Below are positions 36,187-44,707 of a DNA stretch of 64,000 nucleotides, one piece after another; positions within the stretch are counted from its first letter, which is position 1, and each line of letters begins with the position of its first letter. The stretch covers positions 62,001 to 126,000 of the forward strand of contig JAXGMN010000017.1 in assembly GCA_040768665.1 (NCBI GenBank), read 5' to 3'. The notes beneath the pieces were generated by a model, which had not been told where the DNA came from, did not search any database, and saw only the letters and a program-made list of their open reading frames with translations. The position numbers and the translations under genes are program-made. The stretch comes from JABWBD01 sp040768665. Lineage in GTDB: Bacteria; Planctomycetota; Planctomycetia; Pirellulales; Thermoguttaceae.

Positions 36187-37347
36187 CTACTCGGCTTCAC
36201 CATCAGCGGGCCGTTCGCAAGCTGCCTTTTCCAAGATCTCCCAGCCCCGGAGCTTCGCCTCGCGATAGTTGGCGAAGCAACCGGCTGAAATGGCGTCGCG
36301 CGCCCCCGCGAGTAACCGCTGATAGTAGGTCAGGTTGTGAATCGACAGCAGGATAGGCCCGAGCATTTCCCCCGCCATGAAGAGGTGTCGAATGTACCCG
36401 CGACTCCTTCGGCAGGCGACACAGGGACAACCGTCCTCAATCGGCCGTTCGTCTCGCTCGTACTGCAGGTTCCTCAGACGGAGACACCCCAGGTCGGTAA
36501 ACGCCATGGAATTGCGGCCATTGCGAGTCGGCATTACGCAGTCGAACAGATCAACGCCGCGATAGATGGCTTCAAGCAGATCCACCGGGCGGCCTACGCC
36601 CATAAGATATCGCGGCCGGTCTGCAGGCATGGCCGGCACGGTTGCCTCGAGGGTACGATACATCTGCTCGGGAGGCTCTCCGACACTCAGTCCTCCGATC
36701 GCATAACCGGGGAAGTCGAGTTCGGCCAGCCGCTCGGCGCACCAGGCCCGTGCGGCAGGATCGAGGCCACCCTGCACGATCGCGAAGAGGGCCTGGTCGC
36801 TGCGATGCGCAGCATCGCGGCAGCGGCGCGCCCAACGAACCGTTCGTTGCATCGCATCCAGGACAGCCTCGGGCTCGCTTGGCAGACCGACAACGTGATC
36901 CAGCACCATGGCAATATCGCTGCCCAAGGCCTCCTGGATCCGGATTGCTCGTTCGGGCGAGAGCTCCCACAGCCGCCCGTCGATATGCGACCGGAAGACG
37001 GCGCTTTCTTCCGTCACCTTGGTCATACGGGCGAGACTGAAGAGTTGGAACCCGCCGCTGTCCGTCAAAATTGGTCCGTCCCAACCCATGAACCGGTGCA
37101 GACCGCCCAAAGCCTCCACGACCTGTTCGTTGGGGCGAAGCGCCAGATGGTAGGTATTTCCCAGCACGATCTGGGCACCGGTGGCGCGGAGTTGCTCGAC
37201 TTCCACACCTTTCACCGTGCCCGCGGTGCCCACGGGCATGAACGCGGGCAGGTCCACGGAGCCCCGGGCCGTGTGGAGAACCGACCGGCGCGCGGCGGAA
37301 CCGACGTCCGTGTAGCGGAGTTCGAAGACCAGAGGATCAGTCGCCAC
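36187..37347 (-). CDS. tgt: Queuine tRNA-ribosyltransferase
   Basis: The gene starts at a GTG (37347) that overlaps the end of the TPR-alphaCTD gene by 11 nt. The 386-residue protein has LTDSGGFQLFSLA (substrate-binding Asp), FAIVQGGL, YAIGGLSVGEP, and the nucleophile Asp in FDCVMPTRNGRN. Zinc ligands sit in CPCVACRR with a downstream His. The enzyme exchanges G34 for preQ1 or queuine in GUN-anticodon tRNAs. Overlap with the upstream gene implies translational coupling. Confidence 0.95.
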   Translation of the reverse strand: MATDPLVFELRYTDVGSAARRSVLHTARGSVDLPAFMPVGTAGTVKGVEVEQLRATGAQIVLGNTYHLALRPNEQVVEALGGLHRFMGWDGPILTDSGGFQLFSLARMTKVTEESAVFRSHIDGRLWELSPERAIRIQEALGSDIAMVLDHVVGLPSEPEAVLDAMQRTVRWARRCRDAAHRSDQALFAIVQGGLDPAARAWCAERLAELDFPGYAIGGLSVGEPPEQMYRTLEATVPAMPADRPRYLMGVGRPVDLLEAIYRGVDLFDCVMPTRNGRNSMAFTDLGCLRLRNLQYERDERPIEDGCPCVACRRSRGYIRHLFMAGEMLGPILLSIHNLTYYQRLLAGARDAISAGCFANYREAKLRGWEILEKAACERPADGEAE

Positions 37348-38659
37348 GAAGTTTCAGACCGTGAACCGATAGCTTTTCTCGGACTTCATTGAGACTCGTG
37401 ACACCGAAATTCTTGCATTCCAACAGTTCGTCGCCAGTACGGCGAATCAACTCGCCGATCGTGCTGATCCCCAGCCGGATCATGCATTTGCGTGCACGGA
37501 CCGATAGGTTCAGATCCGCGATCGGCCGGTTGAGCAGAGCCTGCTCGTCCGCCGAAAGCGCTTCGGGCTCGAAGATATCGATGACATGCCTTTCGGGGGC
37601 GAACTGCCCCAGCCTCAGTCCCTTGGAAGCAAGCATCTCTTTGATTTCGACCAGGCTCGTCTCGCCGAAGTTCTTGCTGGCCAACAGTTCCTGTTCGGTG
37701 CAGCGGCAGAGGTCGCCCAGCGTCATGATGCCCATTTTTTGCAGGCAGTTGCGACTGCGTACCGACAGTTCGAAGTCGGTAACGGGAATGCTCAAAACCT
37801 GGCTCATGCGGTCGCGCTTCTTCTGCGCGTCCTCGTCATAGTACATGTCGCTGGAAGCCTGGGCATCCTTCAGAAACAGCGCCGCGCGCGCATGGGCCGG
37901 AAAGCTGTCCAGAACGCGCTGATAACACTGAACGGCGCGATCATACTGCTCAAAGTCTTCATACATCAGCCCCAGGTTGAGCAGCGCTCCCAGATGCGGC
38001 GGAAAGTGCGAAGCCGACCGCCGGTACAGGTCCAACGCCTGGTCGTCATTGCCTCGCCGATCATTCTCGAGTGCCAAGCCGAACAAGGCTCCGGCATGGT
38101 TGCGATCGGTCTCGACCGCCCGCTCGAACAGAGCCACCACTTCGCCCGGATTTCCGCCAATCGCCGCCACCGTCGCGCCGCGCTGATAAAGGTATTCGGC
38201 AGTCTGTTCCACGGCGCCGGAAAGGTCATCCAGAATGGCCAAGGCGGCCTTGGGGTCCGCTGCGTAGCGGAGCGTTTCGGCACGCGCAAGGGCGCAGTCG
38301 TCCCGGTTGTACCCGGCCTGCTTCGCCGCGTCGTAGCTCTCAAGGGCAGACTCGTAGCGTTCCAGTGCGAAATAAGACTTCCCGAGATAGAAATGGGCCA
38401 GGGCGCCGCCATCGCCGGTACGAAGGATCTCGATTGCACGCTGATACCGCCCCAGCAGGTAAAGGCACACTCCCAAGCGAACATTCGATGCCGGGCTGCG
38501 GTCGTCTCTGGCATCCAGTTCAGCCACTGCGTCGCGGAGCGCTCGGAACTGGGCAGTATCACCTGCGATCGCATCGGCAAGTTGCTGTACTTCCCGCGGA
38601 CCGAACGTACCGTTGAAAAGGACCATCTGCTTAATGTCGAAACCGAGCGCCTGCGGCAT
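37337..38659 (-). CDS. TPR protein with two RNA polymerase alpha C-terminal-type domains
   Basis: ATG 38659 follows AGGAGAG. Of 440 residues, about 60-270 are tetratricopeptide repeats (for example HFYLGKSYFALERYESALES, GLMYEDFEQYDRAVQCYQRV). Two tandem helical domains follow at about 290-355 and 368-435. Each matches the alphaCTD pattern: LSVRSRNCLQKMGIMTLGDL with SKNFGETSLVEIKEML, and LSVRARKCMIRLGISTIGEL with CKNFGVTSLNEVREKL. In RpoA this fold contacts UP-element DNA and activators. Here it has been detached from the polymerase-assembly domain and joined to a protein-protein scaffold. A role in transcription is inferred, not shown. Confidence 0.85.
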   Translation of the reverse strand: MPQALGFDIKQMVLFNGTFGPREVQQLADAIAGDTAQFRALRDAVAELDARDDRSPASNVRLGVCLYLLGRYQRAIEILRTGDGGALAHFYLGKSYFALERYESALESYDAAKQAGYNRDDCALARAETLRYAADPKAALAILDDLSGAVEQTAEYLYQRGATVAAIGGNPGEVVALFERAVETDRNHAGALFGLALENDRRGNDDQALDLYRRSASHFPPHLGALLNLGLMYEDFEQYDRAVQCYQRVLDSFPAHARAALFLKDAQASSDMYYDEDAQKKRDRMSQVLSIPVTDFELSVRSRNCLQKMGIMTLGDLCRCTEQELLASKNFGETSLVEIKEMLASKGLRLGQFAPERHVIDIFEPEALSADEQALLNRPIADLNLSVRARKCMIRLGISTIGELIRRTGDELLECKNFGVTSLNEVREKLSVHGLKLRGD

Positions 38660-38705
38660 TACGGAACTCTCCTGGCCGACTTCCCTGCAATTAGTAAGGT
38701 AGAAG

Positions 38706-38778
38706 AGCCAGCGAAGGGAGTTGAACCCTTAACCCCAGCATTACGAATGCTGTGCTCTGCCGATTGAGCTACGCTGGC
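38706..38778 (-). tRNA. tRNA-Thr (anticodon CGU)
   Basis: On the minus strand the 73-nt cloverleaf has acceptor GCCAGCG/CGCTGGC, D arm GCTCAATCGGCAGAGC, anticodon stem CAGCA/TGCTG with loop TTCGTAA, and T arm with GGTTCAACTCC. CCA is not encoded. Confidence 0.96.
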
Positions 38779-38804
38779 GATTCCGGCAGCAACCGAATCT
38801 CGTA

Positions 38805-38833
38805 AAGTTAAGAAATTAGGCAAACGCCGTCAA
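38805..38833 (-). promoter_or_regulatory. Sigma70-like promoter for tRNA-Thr
   Basis: On the minus strand TTGACG (38833-38828) and TAACTT (38810-38805) are spaced by 17 bp, a near-ideal arrangement, about 27 bp before the tRNA. Confidence 0.55.
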
Positions 38834-39276
38834 GAGCTGCCACTCCCCCTCCCGGATTATACGTGGCCCCCGCAGGACTCTGTAGATCCGTACGCTTGTC
38901 CCTACACTCCTGACCGTTGAAGAAGGGGACTGGCTCCGCAAGGCGTAATAGTCTCACGGTCTCCGGCAAGCGGGACCTACTGGGTTCGGCGCGCGTCACC
39001 ACTGCGTGGCCCGCGGGTCGCGCACTTCCGCTTCCGGATACCCTCAGGATGGGCCGCCTCGTGATCGGCTGGCTCGATGTGCGAGGTCACGTGCAGATCG
39101 TCCTTCAACGGCATCTCCCTGTCCCGGGCCATTGACTGAACCCGTTTTCGTGGTACATTCGGGTGCGCAGGTGGAATTCAGTTTCCTGGCACTCCGCGGG
39201 GGGCTGTCTCGAGCAACCGGTTATACACTTGACTGGCAGCCCTCTCGGCGACACGCGGCGAAGCGGAAAACGAGCC
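38834..39276. other. Intergenic region, no supported gene
   Basis: GAAGGGGACTGGCTCCG near 38920 and CTCCCTGTCCC near 39113 resemble decayed ends of the palindromic repeat families, but the interval is too long for one copy. No convincing gene is present. The promoter of the TPR/kinase-like gene should lie here, but no good consensus was found. Confidence 0.45.
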
Positions 39277-41358
39277 ATGCGATTCGGACCGTCCGCGGAC
39301 TTTCGTTGCGGGGAGACTTCCAACGACGTCATGCTGCGATTGCATGCACACTGGCTGTCGGTGTGCAATCAAGGAATCGGCGGTCGGCGTCGCACGCTCG
39401 ATCGCTTTGCTGACGAGACCGCGGGAGCCAGCAGCCGGCTCCGCGGTCCCGCGGCGCACGTGGCCCGGTTGGTCGCCGGTTTTGCCCTGGTGCGAGCCGG
39501 CCGATACTCCAACGGGGCCGCCATGCTGCGACAAGCGGAGAAAGGTCTGCTCGAGTCGAAATCGCTGCCGGACGGCCGGCGGACCGCGGCTGCTGTCGCC
39601 GCGATCTGGCAGGCCGTCAGCGTGGGCGCTTCGGGGCAGGCCGTGAAGATGCGTTCGCATCTCAAGCGTGCGCAGAAGATCAAGGCCGAAATTCTCCGTC
39701 CCTCGCCGGCGCTCGACGGACTCTGGCGGTTGGTTGAGGCCCTGGAGCAATACCATATCGGCAAGCCCGACGCGACCCTTGCCTTGCTCGACGACATCAA
39801 GAGCGCATTTCATGCGCCGGGATCCAAGGCCGTGGATTTTGACGGTTTTGAAGCCGAGACTTCGCTGCTGCGGGGGAAGATCCTGCGCGAGATGGCGCGG
39901 TATGAAAGCGCCCTCGCCGCGATCGGCGACGCGAGGGTGTTTCGAGCCGAGATCGACGACGTGCTCGGCAATGTCAGCGTATGCCTGGAGCGAGCCCGGA
40001 TATTTCGCTTTCAGGGAGTTCTCGCCCAGTCCGAAGAGGAGCTTCGCCTGGCCGAGGCGCTGCTCCACGATCGAGAGTTTACCGACTGGGAATGCCGTCT
40101 TCACGACCAGTGGGGCGACATCTATCGCCTCGAGAAAGAGATGGACCGCGCGTTCGAGTCCTATCAACGGGCGCGGCGGCTCGCCAATTCGAGTCGATGC
40201 GAGCACGCGCTGCTTCCTGCGCACGTCGACAACTCCATGGCGAGGTGGCACGAGGAGAAAGGGGATTATGACGCGTCGATCGGCTTGTTGGAGAAGCACG
40301 CCGAGACCTGGAAGAAGACGCGAGCCCAGGGGAAGTATCTCTACCTGTTGGGCTCCGTCTATACTGCCGCCGGTGACTTCCGAAGGGCTCACGAGGCGTT
40401 GACGGGAGCACTCGCCGAGTTGCGCGAATCGGCGATGCAGAGCTACGTTGCGCTGGCCCTGAACCGGCTTGCCGTGCTGTTATCGCGTGAGGCCAAGTCG
40501 TGCGGCCTGCGCGGTGACTCAGCCAGGGCCGACGAGCTTCGACGGGAAGCCTGCGTCCATTGGGCTGAGGCAATCCGCGTTGCCCAGACGGACGTCGATG
40601 CGGCGCAGTTCGTGGATGGGTTGAAAGCGAACGTGGGCAACCTGAACACACTCGATATCGTGCTCATCGTGTCCGAGTTGCAGACCGAGCTATCCGAATT
40701 GACGAGGACGGCGGAAGCGGAGCGGGCGAGTGCCCTGCAGCGCCATCGCCGGCAGCAGAAAATGCTCGGACACTACTACGTTCGCACCGCGAACCGGTTT
40801 CTTTTCGGGCGGGCGAAGAGACGCACAGCGCCGCCCGCGTTTCTTCAGGGCCTGGCGTCCGTCGTCGATAGCCTGAATTGGTGGAACGAAGACTACGCTC
40901 GGTGCCGGGCTGCGCCCACCGACGTCGACGTGGCAGAATTGGTATCGAGTTGCCGCGACCGCGTATCCCAAAGTACGAAGAGGAGACTCCGCATCGAGGG
41001 TCCTTCCGGCAAAGTGCCCATGCGAGTCAACGACGGTTTCCTCGGGCTGGCCATCTGTGCGCTGTTTCGCGGCCTGCAGGCCGCCTTCCGAGTGCAGACC
41101 GTCGAATTCGCGCCGAAACTGCGCGGGGGGGCCTACGCGCTCGATTTCTTCGTGAAACGCCCCGTCGTAAGGAACTTTGCGAGAACTTTCAACGAATTGA
41201 AGTTCTGTGATGAGTCCGTCTGGGATCGCGTTCCCACGAACGACATCGCAAAGGCAGCGTACGATGGCGAAATCCTTTTGGCCGATTTTGTACTGCAAAC
41301 CGCGATTTGGGCGACGCTTACGGCCGAGGATCCGAACCGGGTGACCATTACCATTTAG
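39277..41358 (+). CDS. TPR protein with degenerate histidine-kinase-like C-terminus
   Basis: ATG 39277 gives 693 residues. Residues about 55-440 are helical repeats of the TPR type (for example WGDIYRLEKEMDRAFESYQR, LLGSVYTAAGDFRRAHEAL). A short coiled coil lies near 462-495. The last 200 residues have the layout of a dimerisation helix pair and HATPase core (DVAELVSSCRDRVSQS, then VNDGFLGLAICALFRGLQAA at the N-box position). The phospho-accepting His, the N-box Asn and the DxGxG box are all absent. A pseudokinase scaffold is my reading, not proof. The receiver gene follows after 14 bp on the same strand. Confidence 0.6.
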   Translation: MRFGPSADFRCGETSNDVMLRLHAHWLSVCNQGIGGRRRTLDRFADETAGASSRLRGPAAHVARLVAGFALVRAGRYSNGAAMLRQAEKGLLESKSLPDGRRTAAAVAAIWQAVSVGASGQAVKMRSHLKRAQKIKAEILRPSPALDGLWRLVEALEQYHIGKPDATLALLDDIKSAFHAPGSKAVDFDGFEAETSLLRGKILREMARYESALAAIGDARVFRAEIDDVLGNVSVCLERARIFRFQGVLAQSEEELRLAEALLHDREFTDWECRLHDQWGDIYRLEKEMDRAFESYQRARRLANSSRCEHALLPAHVDNSMARWHEEKGDYDASIGLLEKHAETWKKTRAQGKYLYLLGSVYTAAGDFRRAHEALTGALAELRESAMQSYVALALNRLAVLLSREAKSCGLRGDSARADELRREACVHWAEAIRVAQTDVDAAQFVDGLKANVGNLNTLDIVLIVSELQTELSELTRTAEAERASALQRHRRQQKMLGHYYVRTANRFLFGRAKRRTAPPAFLQGLASVVDSLNWWNEDYARCRAAPTDVDVAELVSSCRDRVSQSTKRRLRIEGPSGKVPMRVNDGFLGLAICALFRGLQAAFRVQTVEFAPKLRGGAYALDFFVKRPVVRNFARTFNELKFCDESVWDRVPTNDIAKAAYDGEILLADFVLQTAIWATLTAEDPNRVTITI

Positions 41359-41372
41359 CGAGGAGACACTCG

Positions 41373-41897
41373 ATGCGAGAAAAGTTGATTCTATTTGTGG
41401 AGGACGAGGCAGACCATTTCGAGGGTGTGACCGAATACCTCAAACGGCACGAATATCACTGCGAAAGGGTCGTGAGCATGACGGCGGGGCGCGTCTGCGG
41501 AAACAGCAGCTTGCCGGACCTGCTGATTGACGTGATCGAGAAGCGTTTTGCCAAGCAAGCCATTGAAGATCTGATGAAGGCCAGCAGGGAAGCGCAAGAC
41601 AATCGGTCGGAAGAACTCCGCCGGCTCAAGGCGGCCGTTGTGGATCTTGAACTGTTGGACGAAACGGATGGGCCGCCAATCGTGCAAGCGCTGAGCCGCT
41701 TGCGTGAACTGGCTGGGGCTGATTTTCGCATTTGCGTCTGGTCACAAGTGGTGAAACCGGACGACATCTCCGGCTACCGGGAGGTCGTGCGCGGCTGGGG
41801 TGCCGATTGCCTGGTGGCCAAGCAGTATCGCGACGGGAAGCTGGACGCCGAAAAAACGGGGGCCAAGATCCGCGAGTGCGTCGAGCAGCGCGGCTGA
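41373..41897 (+). CDS. Receiver-domain protein with an internal insert
   Basis: ATG 41373 follows GCGAGGAG. The 174-residue protein starts like a CheY domain (LILFVEDEADHFEGVTEYLK; acidic residues E10, D11). The phospho-acceptor Asp is D91 in VVDLELLDE, about 35 residues later than usual, because an insert of helical sequence (about 40-85) separates strands 2 and 3. FRICVWSQ supplies the Ser (S124) and LVAKQ the Lys (K150). There is no output domain. With the TPR/kinase-like gene it forms a two-gene operon that converges on the RelA-SLOG-RyR gene, 34 bp away. Confidence 0.7.
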   Translation: MREKLILFVEDEADHFEGVTEYLKRHEYHCERVVSMTAGRVCGNSSLPDLLIDVIEKRFAKQAIEDLMKASREAQDNRSEELRRLKAAVVDLELLDETDGPPIVQALSRLRELAGADFRICVWSQVVKPDDISGYREVVRGWGADCLVAKQYRDGKLDAEKTGAKIRECVEQRG

Positions 41898-41931
41898 GGT
41901 CTTTCTTTTTCGAAGCGGCCCGGCCCACGGG

Positions 41932-44532
41932 TCAACGAAGCTGAACGATCTTGAGCCCGAGCTGTTGAAGGATCGCGGGCAGCCTCCTGAAGGGGGCGCG
42001 GTCCCAGTCCTTGACATAGTCGCGGAGTTTCTCCCAGGGCACCAGGAACGGGCTTGTCTTGTTCGCCACATCGCGCGCCGGGCCGTACTGCCAGCCATCC
42101 GCCAGCCGTTCCGCATTGAAGCGGCCGTGTTCGCGCCGCGCCATACGGGCGAGCGCCTCGGCGTGCTGGGGTTCACTGAGATCGACGGCGGGGCGGGGAT
42201 CGTCGACCAGAACAATGGCGAACCCCTCCGTGCGCAGAATCTTGTCCGCATAGGCGGCCTGCTGGCGATTCGAATCCTTGTAGCTCGCATCCAGGCCCTG
42301 GTCCCACGGCAGAATTGACGGGTGGACGTAGTCCTTGTCGGTAAGACGTTTGTTGCGGTATTCTTCATGTTGGGCGCGCGCCATTTGGTCCAGCTTCTGC
42401 CGCCGCTCGTTAGGATCTTCGATCGCCTGGAAGCCTGAGCAGAATATCGAGACGAAGGGGGCAATCGTCTCCACCTCGTTGAACAACGCGGCCAATCGCC
42501 CCAAGCGCCGCCAGGCCGGATCTGTCAAGAGCGTCGAGACGGCCCGACCGCTGTCTTCGATCAGGCCGACGGTTGCCCCCGCTGCCATCGCCAGCCGGAA
42601 TTCAAAGCCGGAGAGGTCCCCGCCGTTGATTCCCAACAGGCGGACTTCCGTCGGCTCCACGCCGGCCAAGAGCAGATCGGCCCAGGTCTGGATGGGGCCG
42701 ATCGGCGTGTAGCCGGGCGTGCCGGAAGCGACTTCGCAAATTCGGTAGTTCTCGTCATCACGACGGTCGGCCTCGGGCATTTCGTCGACCGGAGGAAGGT
42801 AGCCAATCGCTTCGATCGCTTCGCCCCGTTTTTTCGCCACTTCGCCCATCAATCCGCTGATTCCCGCCTTGGTGCCGCCACAAATAATCGTGCCGTCAAA
42901 CGTCGCGAAGGCGCCGTCGATGGTGGCTCGATAGCTCTTCATTCTCTCTTCGACCTTTTGGTCGCACCCGCCGGCGACGATCACCACCGGCCGCCTTCCA
43001 AAGGTGGGTTGGTCCGCTTGCGTGGCCAATGATTCCAACCGCCGGTTCTCTTCCGATTTCTCCAACAGCTCGGCTTCCGCGGGCGATATTGCCGCGCCGC
43101 CCACGCCTACATTGTGCAGCCGGCGAGAGACAACCACGGTCAATAAGCCGAGGAGTTTCTCAACCGCTTTGAAAGCCGCACGTTCGCCGCCCGCGCTTCG
43201 GGGCTCTGATTCCATCCTGGCCAGCATGGCCGAGATGGTCGACCTTTCCGCTTCCATCAGCTCGAGCGACTCACACGCCAGGCTGGCTTTGCAGTATGCA
43301 TCGAGCGAGGCATAGAGATCGCCTCGAAAGAGACAGCAGCGCCCGGTGTGCAGGAGGGCATTGGGCAAGTCCACGTTCAATTCGACGCGGCGTTGGTCTT
43401 CTTCGATCGCCGCGTCCAGCGCTCCCCGCAGCGCCGCCGTACAGGAGAATTGTCCCGCGTAGCACACCACCGCGGTCACATACGCCGACAAGACGCGGGG
43501 CTCACCCGGAGCGATTTCAAAAGCCTCGCGATACCTTTGGAGCGCCTCCTCGTGGCGGCCTTGCCTGGCCAGCAGCTCAGCCCAGTCACAGCGCACGGCC
43601 CAGTCGATTCCGTCCTTCTCCGCCGCCTGTTCAAACAGTTCCATGGCCTGCTGCGTCCTGCCGAGTCGCTCGGCGGCGCGCGCGCGTTTCGCCAGGACGC
43701 CCGGCATACTATCGGGACACCGTGAAAACTGCTCGTCGGCTTCTTCCCAGCGGCCCAACGCCGCGAAGTATTCGCCCAGCCTCCAGCGTGCATCGTACTC
43801 ATACGGCTCCACTTCGATGACGGATTTCCACTTCAACTCCTCCTCCTGCCGGCTGTCGGCATCCATGTACGGGAAAAACCGTTGGCGGTACCTGTCGATC
43901 GCCGCGATCCCGCTTTCGAACTCTCCCTGGGCGGTTTCAATCAAAGCGGAGATGGCGCTGAGTCGTCGTTTGAGCGAATCGTTGATCGTGAGGCGCGTTT
44001 TGTAGACTCGATCGTGGCTGATGGCGGCCCAGACGTGCTGCATCATCGTGCAGACTTGAATCTCCGCCTTGAACGGAGACATCCGATTGGGGACATCGAC
44101 CCCCATTACCTTCGGCGGCTTCAATTGCACGATGAAGTGCATGGCCTTGTAGCCGAACTCCTCGGGTTTGAGCCGACTGGCGGTGTCGACGGAGTTATCC
44201 CAGTCGATCACCAGGGATTTGCCATCCAGGTCCGCGATCATCCGACAGACCGCATCGGCGGCCGTTTGCGTGTAGGTGATGACTCGGCCGCCGACGAGGT
44301 CGGTAAGTTCCTCTACCGGATCGCCATATTTGTTTTTCTTCCGAAGCGCCTTCTCGGAGAAGCTGGCGAGCGATTTGGCGCGGACCTGCACAATAGCCGT
44401 CGGATCCGTGGAGTCCCTGATTCTGCGCAACACCGACTCCAGCGTGCCGGCAAGCTCTTGATAGCTCGCCCGGCTCTGGTTGAACTTTGTGACTTGTTCG
44501 AGATGCCACCGGCTTGAACCTGAGTCCGGCAT
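41932..44532 (-). CDS. RelA/SpoT synthetase-TPR-SLOG-RyR fusion protein
   Basis: ATG 44532 follows GGAGGG. Of 866 residues, about 30-215 match the RelA/SpoT nucleotidyltransferase domain: DLVGGRVITY (78-87), EFGYKAMHFIV, and EIQVCTMMQHVWAAISHD (157-174) then YK. TPR-like repeats fill about 245-430. Residues 515-690 form a SLOG/LSDAT Rossmann domain (VVIVAGGCDQ, GTIICGGTKAGISGLMG). The C-terminus holds two RyR-type segments: 718-765 with HPSILPWDQG, and 797-860 with EHGRFNAERLADGWQYGP and PFLVPWEKL. There is no HD hydrolase domain. It should make a (p)ppGpp-like or other nucleotide signal and probably binds nucleotides itself. The domain set is known from predicted conflict systems; this order is unusual. 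The alarmone product is inferred. Confidence 0.85.
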   Translation of the reverse strand: MPDSGSSRWHLEQVTKFNQSRASYQELAGTLESVLRRIRDSTDPTAIVQVRAKSLASFSEKALRKKNKYGDPVEELTDLVGGRVITYTQTAADAVCRMIADLDGKSLVIDWDNSVDTASRLKPEEFGYKAMHFIVQLKPPKVMGVDVPNRMSPFKAEIQVCTMMQHVWAAISHDRVYKTRLTINDSLKRRLSAISALIETAQGEFESGIAAIDRYRQRFFPYMDADSRQEEELKWKSVIEVEPYEYDARWRLGEYFAALGRWEEADEQFSRCPDSMPGVLAKRARAAERLGRTQQAMELFEQAAEKDGIDWAVRCDWAELLARQGRHEEALQRYREAFEIAPGEPRVLSAYVTAVVCYAGQFSCTAALRGALDAAIEEDQRRVELNVDLPNALLHTGRCCLFRGDLYASLDAYCKASLACESLELMEAERSTISAMLARMESEPRSAGGERAAFKAVEKLLGLLTVVVSRRLHNVGVGGAAISPAEAELLEKSEENRRLESLATQADQPTFGRRPVVIVAGGCDQKVEERMKSYRATIDGAFATFDGTIICGGTKAGISGLMGEVAKKRGEAIEAIGYLPPVDEMPEADRRDDENYRICEVASGTPGYTPIGPIQTWADLLLAGVEPTEVRLLGINGGDLSGFEFRLAMAAGATVGLIEDSGRAVSTLLTDPAWRRLGRLAALFNEVETIAPFVSIFCSGFQAIEDPNERRQKLDQMARAQHEEYRNKRLTDKDYVHPSILPWDQGLDASYKDSNRQQAAYADKILRTEGFAIVLVDDPRPAVDLSEPQHAEALARMARREHGRFNAERLADGWQYGPARDVANKTSPFLVPWEKLRDYVKDWDRAPFRRLPAILQQLGLKIVQLR

Positions 44533-44553
44533 TGCTACCCTCCATCGATCTTA

Positions 44554-44655
44554 TAGGCCCTAACAAAACGGGGGCTGGCTCCGAGCCAAGTGTTCCCACG
44601 ACACGAGAAGTAGGTGTAGTTGCGAGGTGCCTGTCCCCGTTTTGTTAGGGCCTTA
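44554..44655. repeat. Inverted repeat, AGGCCCTAACAAAACGGGG variant
   Basis: TAGGCCCTAACAAAACGGGG at the left pairs with CCCCGTTTTGTTAGGGCCTTA at the right; inside are GGCTGGCTCC and GAGGTGCCTGTCCCC. It is a third variant of the palindromic repeats and lies 21 bp upstream of the RelA-SLOG-RyR start, between it and the Nudix gene. Confidence 0.75.
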
Positions 44656-44707
44656 GCTTGAAGATGACCGAGAAAGCGCGACGACGCGGGATCGCGAACT
44701 CCTCCGC

